Shown here piece after piece: positions 8,201 to 14,200 of a stretch of 15,072 nucleotides of DNA. Position 1 is the first letter of the stretch, and each line of letters begins with the position of its first letter. Under the pieces are notes generated by a model that saw only the letters and a list, made by a program, of their open reading frames with translations, ran no database searches and was not told the origin of the DNA. The translations under genes and the position numbers were made by a program. Origin of the DNA: Gonium pectorale (Eukaryota > Chlorophyta > Chlorophyceae > Chlamydomonadales > Volvocaceae); NCBI GenBank assembly GCA_001584585.1, contig LSYV01000032.1, positions 858,716 through 873,787 on the forward strand, given 5' to 3'.

Positions 8201-11200
8201 TCTATCTGGCGGTGGGTGGGTAGGTGCATGCGGTGATAGCTAGCTAGCAGGCTAGCTGGCTGGGAGGGGCAGGCAGCTGCCTGCTGCCCCTGCAGGGGCC
8301 CCTTGTTGGGCGGGACTACTCTGGCGGGCGGTGGGTGCATGCGGTGATAGCTAGCATGCAGGCGCGCGCGCCATGCGATTATCAGGATCCCGCTAGCTGG
8401 AATGGCATCCGCTGGAATGTTGGCGCGCTGTATGCATGTGCGCAGGGGCATGCAGGTGGCGGGCGGGCGGGCGTACGTACGTCCACTCAATTGGCCTTGT
8501 TCTCAAAACTGTCCCGATAGAGGCATGATTACGATATAATAGAGGCACCACCACTACCCGTGCATGCTATCGTAACCTGTCCGTCCCTTGCCACCATCCC
8601 TTATTATCGCCACCTCTGCCAGCAGCCTACCCCGATAGATGCAACCCGCCCTGCTACCCACGCACCCAGGAGATCTCTCACCGCATTGTAATGAAATATC
8701 CTGCTTGCAACGCTTTAGTGCCCCTTGCTTGCGCCCTACCTAATAAGCTAGACCTGTCCCGCCCAACCCATCCCTTACCGCTACCTGATTACCGTTTCTG
8801 CGTGACAATAATGTAGCTCAGCCTACTCGGCCTTGTTCCCAATCAACCTGCCCCGAACATGTCCTGACCCATCCCTAATTATGTACCGTGCGCCACGCAC
8901 CCAGGGCATCACCGCCTACGCCAAGGCATACTCGGACCGCAGCTGCCTGCTGCGCGTGCTCACGTCCGGCTCCGACGCAGAGCACTACACCGCCCTGGTG
9001 GCGCAGCTGGGCGAGCTGGCCCAGCGGGTGGAGCTGGCGGTGGCGGCGGACAGCAACGCAAGGCTGCAGAGCCTGCAGGTAGGGGCGGTCGGTGGGGTGT
9101 GTAGCGGGTAGTGCGTCCCGTATGCATGCATGCCCACAAAGAAAATTGATAGATAGACAGCTAGATAGATAGACAGCTAGATAGATAGATAGGCAGCTAG
9201 ATAGATAGATAGGTGGCTAGCCTATAGCAAGCACCATTGCTGATTGGAATGTTTGCGCGACGAGCGGCATTTGTCCACATACACCCGCACCTGCACACAC
9301 ATAACAGGTATGTACGCGCGTGATGCTCCCTGCTGCAGACCGCTGCGGCGGCGAGCGGCCGGGCGCTGGAGCGGGTCGAGCTGGCGGTCAAGGAGGCGAG
9401 GCAGCTGCTAGCGCAGGCGGCCGCGTATCGGGTGCGGTGGGTATGAGAGGCAGGAACATCGCTGGGCTAGCTTGCTTGGCGTGGGTGCATGCAGGAGTGG
9501 GTGCGCACGACGAGGCCGTCGGATGGCTTTGGTAGATAGGATAGACAGATAGGTAGATGAATCTGTACATGTACGCTCACTTGCCGGCAAGGTTGTTTAC
9601 GTGGGACTATGACTCCGGGCGGGGAATGCGCACGTATAGTCTAGGAATGAAGGAGCGATCGAGTAGGGCTGCATGCGGTTAGGGTACGGTACTTCGCTCA
9701 TCACTCCCGCCCCCACCTGTGTGTCGCAGCAGCTACTCAGCCCACGCTCTGCCTGCCTCCCTGCTGTGCCCCTTATGCATGCACAACCTAAGCTATTGTC
9801 CGCAAAATACCGTACACATGCAGGACCCTGCGGGGGGCGCTCGCGCGCTGGTGGCCGAGCTGGGCGGCATGGAGGCGGTGCTGCGGGACGGCGACAAGCT
9901 GTCGCGCGTGGTGCAGGAGCTGGGCGTCGGCGACAGGCTGACCATACATGCGGTGAGGCGGCTCGCATCGGTGCATGACTAGCACAGCGAGCCAGCCTGC
10001 TTCTGGCTTGCCGCTGAGGGCACATGAAGCAGTGAGATCGATAGCTCTGTCTGCTCACAATAGCCATGCAATCTCTCCCTGCCTGCCCCCGGCCTTGCCC
10101 TGCCCGCCCTTGCCTGTCGCTTCTAGCTAGACAGCTTACCCTTCAACTATCCTCGCTCGCTCGATACACTTATACACGCACGGCATGTATAGCTACCAGA
10201 CTCAGGCTACAGCTATGGTGCGTGTGTGGCAGCGCTATTTATTTGCTGCTCAAAAGCAATAGTCGCGCTGTGCACTACTCGCTCCCTGCTGCTGTGGCTG
10301 TCAGAGAGGAAGCTAGCGCACCCGCTTGCCCTGCCCTTGCTTGCCACTGGCTGGATGGCTTACCCTCCCTCTATCTATCCATCCATCTATCTGTCCGTGC
10401 GGCCCCCAGGTGTCGTCCCTGCTGGAGGCGCACCTGGACCAGGGGCCGCACCGCCACATCCGCCAGTCCGACTTGCGCCTGTTCTGGAAGCAGCAGTACG
10501 GCGAGGTGCAGGTGCCTTGGAAGGTATTCTGGAAGGTACGTACGCATGCAGGTAGCGGTCTGCTGGTCGCCGCACGTACGGGCTCGCACACACGCACGAT
10601 GGAATTAGCTAGCTAGTAAAGTAAAAGTAAAGTAAAGTAAAGTTCAGGCGTGATCATACACCATCGCGTGTGTTAAGGGGGGAGTATGGCACATGTCCTC
10701 TTGTTGAGGGATTACTCCCACCGGGGTTTTTTATATATCCACCACCGCCCCCTCCACGCCTGACTCACGCCCCTGGTCATGTGCCTGGAGTCAGCAGAGT
10801 GGCCATCACAGCCAGCGCTTCGCAGGTTGGGCCCCCGAGATATGGGCTCACGACTGCTTGCGCAATCGTGCCACTGCTCTCCCGTGATTGGAATACGGGA
10901 TTCGAACCCACGATCGACCTGTGGTGACCATCGAGCGATCGGGTCATGGGTTCCTAACAGCTCAACCACCAGTTGGTTAGACTGATAGCTGAGCGTTAGC
11001 TATGGGGATATTAGCTAGCTAGCCATCCAGCTGTATGTACGGGCTGCTGCTCGCTGTCTGCGCGCATGGCGTTAGCGCGTATCGCATCATCAGGTCGCGT
11101 TTTGTATGTGTTGCTTTGCGCCCTCGGATGTGCCGAGGTGTGTCGAGTGTTCAGGTGGGGTTGCACTTTTGGATCCCAGGTCCTCGTCTGCCTGCTGGCT

Positions 11201-14200
11201 GCCCGAAGTGGCTGTTTGTCGGCGGGATACCGGGTACCGGGCGAGCGAGCTCACTGCCGCTCGTCCGCCGCACACGCATACGATCGATGGGCCTGTCTGC
11301 CAATGCCGTTATTGCGGCATGCATGCACCGAAGGAAAGCAACTATTGTGGCAATCGTACTTCCACTGCCCAGGCTCGCTCGCCTTACTGCAGCAGGAAAC
11401 CTCTGTCGAGCGCTCCATATGCTGACTGCATGTGCGTGCATGTTACTAGATAGACAGCGCCCGCTGCAGCCCTTATGCATATCTCGTGACATAGACCTAC
11501 CTGCATTTATTTCGTTCTACCTCTTGATTGCCTGTGCTATGCTGCGCGGGAGCATACATGCAGGCGTTTCCCGAGAAGCTCTCGACCGTGTCTGTGGACG
11601 TGGGTGTGGTGTCGGCGCTGGGCGAGGTGCTGGTACGGGAGGCGTCGCGCCGCAGCTTTCAGTTGGCCCTTGAGATTGCCGACCCGGAGACCGTCAGCGT
11701 GTGGGAGCTCGGCCAGGGCTTCACCGAGTACGAGGCGCTGATGCCGCAGGTCTGAGGGCTGGGGGGGCGGCGGGACGGTAGCTAGGAGCAGCAGGAAGCA
11801 GGCAGGGTGTTCACAGCTCTGTTACGTTGCTGGCGTGCCCAGTTGGTCGCTTGCCTCTTACTTGCATGCTGCTCTTGCCGTACCTATGATGATTTATGAC
11901 ACTTAGATATATAGACCAGCCACTGTTCCATATAACTACTGCTATTATATATATTGCATGTATTTCATCTCGGCGAAATGGCGCATAGCAGACGTACCAA
12001 CATGCCGGTCGCCGGCATACATGTATGTTCCACACAGCCATTTGGATGGAACATACACGCAGCAAAAAACTTGCAAGGTTATCGTTATATTGATTACGCC
12101 CTAGTGCACTGTATACGTACTAGCAGTTCGGAATCCCTTGGCAACTGCAACCCCACCTAAAAAAACTACCCTTCTTTGTTGCCGTTGTTTGTATGTATGT
12201 AGGTATTGCGGCTAGCAGGAGAACGAGAAGCGGCAGGCGGCGCCGGTTCCGAAGGCCTTGCACAGGCCAGCAGCAGCAGTAGCAACGCGCCTCCCGCTGC
12301 TCCATACACCTCCATAGCCACGCGGTGCCAGTTGCCGCAGCTCGCGCCCCACTACACTGGCCGTGATGAGCTGGCCGCTGACGTGGCGGAGCACCTTCTG
12401 ACCCGTGGGTCGGTCCTGCTGCTGGCGCCCGGCGGCTTCGGCAAGTCCTGCCTGGCCGCCGACGTGGGATGGCGGCTGATGCAGCGGGGCCAGGGGCCAG
12501 GTGGCGCACTGTGGGTGGACCTGCGGGAGGCCGGCAGCGGTGCGGAGGTGGAGGCGCGGTTCTGCACGGCCCTCAGCCTGATGCCGGTGAGCTGGCCTAT
12601 GCTACTTGCTTGGGGCAGTGTTAGGCGAGCTGCGGCGGTAGGTGGGGTATATTGCTGCTTCAAGCACCGCCGGGGTATTTGCTGTTATCATCGCATTGCT
12701 GGAGAACTACACGCCACCCCCGCTCACTTTCACAAATGTTAACGCCCTGGTCTCCATCCACCCAGGACACGGCAGCCGACAAGGCAAGGACTGATGACCA
12801 GCAGAAGGCGGCGCCAGTGCAAAAGCCTGACACCGTGTCCCGCATTGTGGCGGCACTCAAAGCTCTGTCGCTGCAAGAGCGACCTGCTGCTGCTCCCGCA
12901 AGCTCAGGCCCTGGACGGGCGGCGGCCAGACCCTCGGGCCCCCTGGCCGCTCTGGTGGTGGTGGATAATGCAGAGGACGCGCTGGTTGACGGCAGTGGCA
13001 GTAGTGCCAACGTTCTGCAGACGCTGGTGGCCAGGGTGAGTTGACCGCACGCACGCAAGGAGAGTTGCACGATAGGCTTCCCGGTCATATCCAGTGCCGC
13101 CAGGCTGGGTGGATGGCCTGCTGACCTTGCTTGCTCCTTCATGTATGCCTATACCTTTTCGTACCCGCCTCCCACGCACAGGCACTCAACGAAGCCCCAT
13201 GCACGCGGCTGCTGCTCACGTCACGTATTTCACTCGGCACTCTGCCACAGCAGCCTTCCCTTGGTGGCAACGGCGGCCCAGGGCTGGAAGTGCGGCACGT
13301 CAGCGCCATTGCACCCGCAGCTGCTGCCCAGCTGGTCAGAGCAACTGCAACAGACCTGACGGAGGAGGAGGCGGTGGTGGTGGCCGCAGCCTGCTGCTGT
13401 GTGCCCCTGGTGCTGTGCCTGGTGGCGGAGGCTCTGGTGGCGGGGCGCATGGCGTTGGAGGTGAGGCCTTACTTGCTAGTCTAACGGAACAAGTATGAAA
13501 GCAGGGAAGCCACGGCACATCCTTTTGTGCACGCATGCACCATGTATCTATACATAGCTGCTGGGGTGCCACATGTATACATGTATCTATATACAGTACA
13601 CAGGTACTGTTTCTAACTGATCTGCTCTACCACGTGGGTGGGGCTTAAACACCGCGGCGTTCACACATCAGCTAGCTGACGTTTGATTGCTCTGACATTT
13701 GGCGACTGTTAATAGCTAGCTGCCATGCCCCGGCCAGCGTATACATAGCGGACAGTTTGGTAGTCCCAGCGTGTAGCCACGCACGCACCAGTCAGAGAGC
13801 TACGCTACGCACATGTTGTTACTCCCATCATGTACACTGTTGCTCATCACAGCACAGGAATGGTATGTAGCCTGCTTTGTCGCTCACTGCCCATTCGTAC
13901 CTCCACATGCATGCATGCAGCTTCTGTGATGACGTGCCACACCTACTACTTGTTCGTTCGCTGTTCCTGCCCCTTGCCGCGCGCTGGAACAGGCGTTGCC
14001 CAAACTGGATGCCGGTGCTGCCACGCGCACTGATCCAACCACCGCCACCGTCCACCTGGTTCTGGGCAGCCTCAGGCGACAGCACCAGCTGGCAGCAGCC
14101 AAGCTAGCGGTTTTTCCCTCGGCCTTTGACATCGATGCAGCAGCTGCCTTGCTCAGCGTTAACCAGCCGCAGACACGCGCTGTGCTGGCCGTATTGCACC

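Larger units (their letters stand above)
6957..9440 (+). other. Exons 4-8: MLKL/Cbl-type four-helix bundle
   Basis: Exons 6957-7029, 7419-7504, 7837-7941, 8905-9078 and 9339-9440 encode about 180 mostly helical residues. The most telling part is exon 7 (about residues 297-354), where a helix leads into YSDRSCLLRVLTSGSD and then a long amphipathic helix (LVAQLGELAQRVELAV). The same helix, S-[DN]-R-S turn, basic-hydrophobic turn and helix layout occurs in the N-terminal bundle of MLKL and related HeLo/RPW8/Cbl-N folds. In those families the bundle inserts into membranes (MLKL, RPW8-type) or acts as an adaptor (Cbl). Exon 8 (ALERVELAVKEARQLLAQAA) looks like the long connecting helix. The assignment rests on motif spacing recalled from the families, not on a database search. 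Confidence 0.62.
10536..11563. other. Intron 10 of the NLR-like gene (1028 nt)
   Basis: Bounded by AAG|GTACGT and GCATACATGCAG|GCG. Most of its 5' half is occupied by a probable SINE on the minus strand (about 10617-11009). The remaining 550 nt hold no recognisable gene. Confidence 0.75.
10410..11749 (+). other. Exons 10-11: Cbl-type EF-hand-like module
   Basis: Exons 10410-10535 and 11564-11749 encode about 104 residues. FWKQQYGEVQVPWKVF (about 456-471) closely follows the pattern of the EF-hand-like part of the animal Cbl tyrosine-kinase-binding region, where FW, a [FY]GE turn and VPWK..F are spaced almost the same. About 40 residues later, EIADPETVSVWE (about 510-521) occupies the place of the Cbl calcium loop. 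It keeps the 12-residue length, the VSV-aromatic-Glu end and Glu12, but has Ala and Pro at positions 3 and 5, so calcium binding looks lost. In Cbl an SH2-like domain follows; here the next exon begins the approach to NB-ARC. The family link rests on motif recall and needs a profile search. Confidence 0.68.

Noticed and set aside
7894..8490. 198-residue minus-strand open frame
   Set aside because: It spans exon 6 and repeat-rich intron, is low in complexity and resembles no family.
9148..9220. CRISPR array
   Set aside because: The units are simple GATA repeats without unique spacers, and the DNA is clearly eukaryotic.
10881..10985. Functional tRNA gene on the minus strand
   Set aside because: The B-box and T-arm are good, but the seven bases before the A-box cannot pair with the bases after the T-arm, so no acceptor stem forms. 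A SINE head explains it better.
11564..11755. End of a separate gene at the TGA at 11753-11755
   Set aside because: The next exon (12203) is preceded by an in-frame TAG and has no ATG before Walker A, while CAG|GT and TAG|G ends join it in phase with the exon before. A fusion is simpler, though a retained-intron product stays possible.
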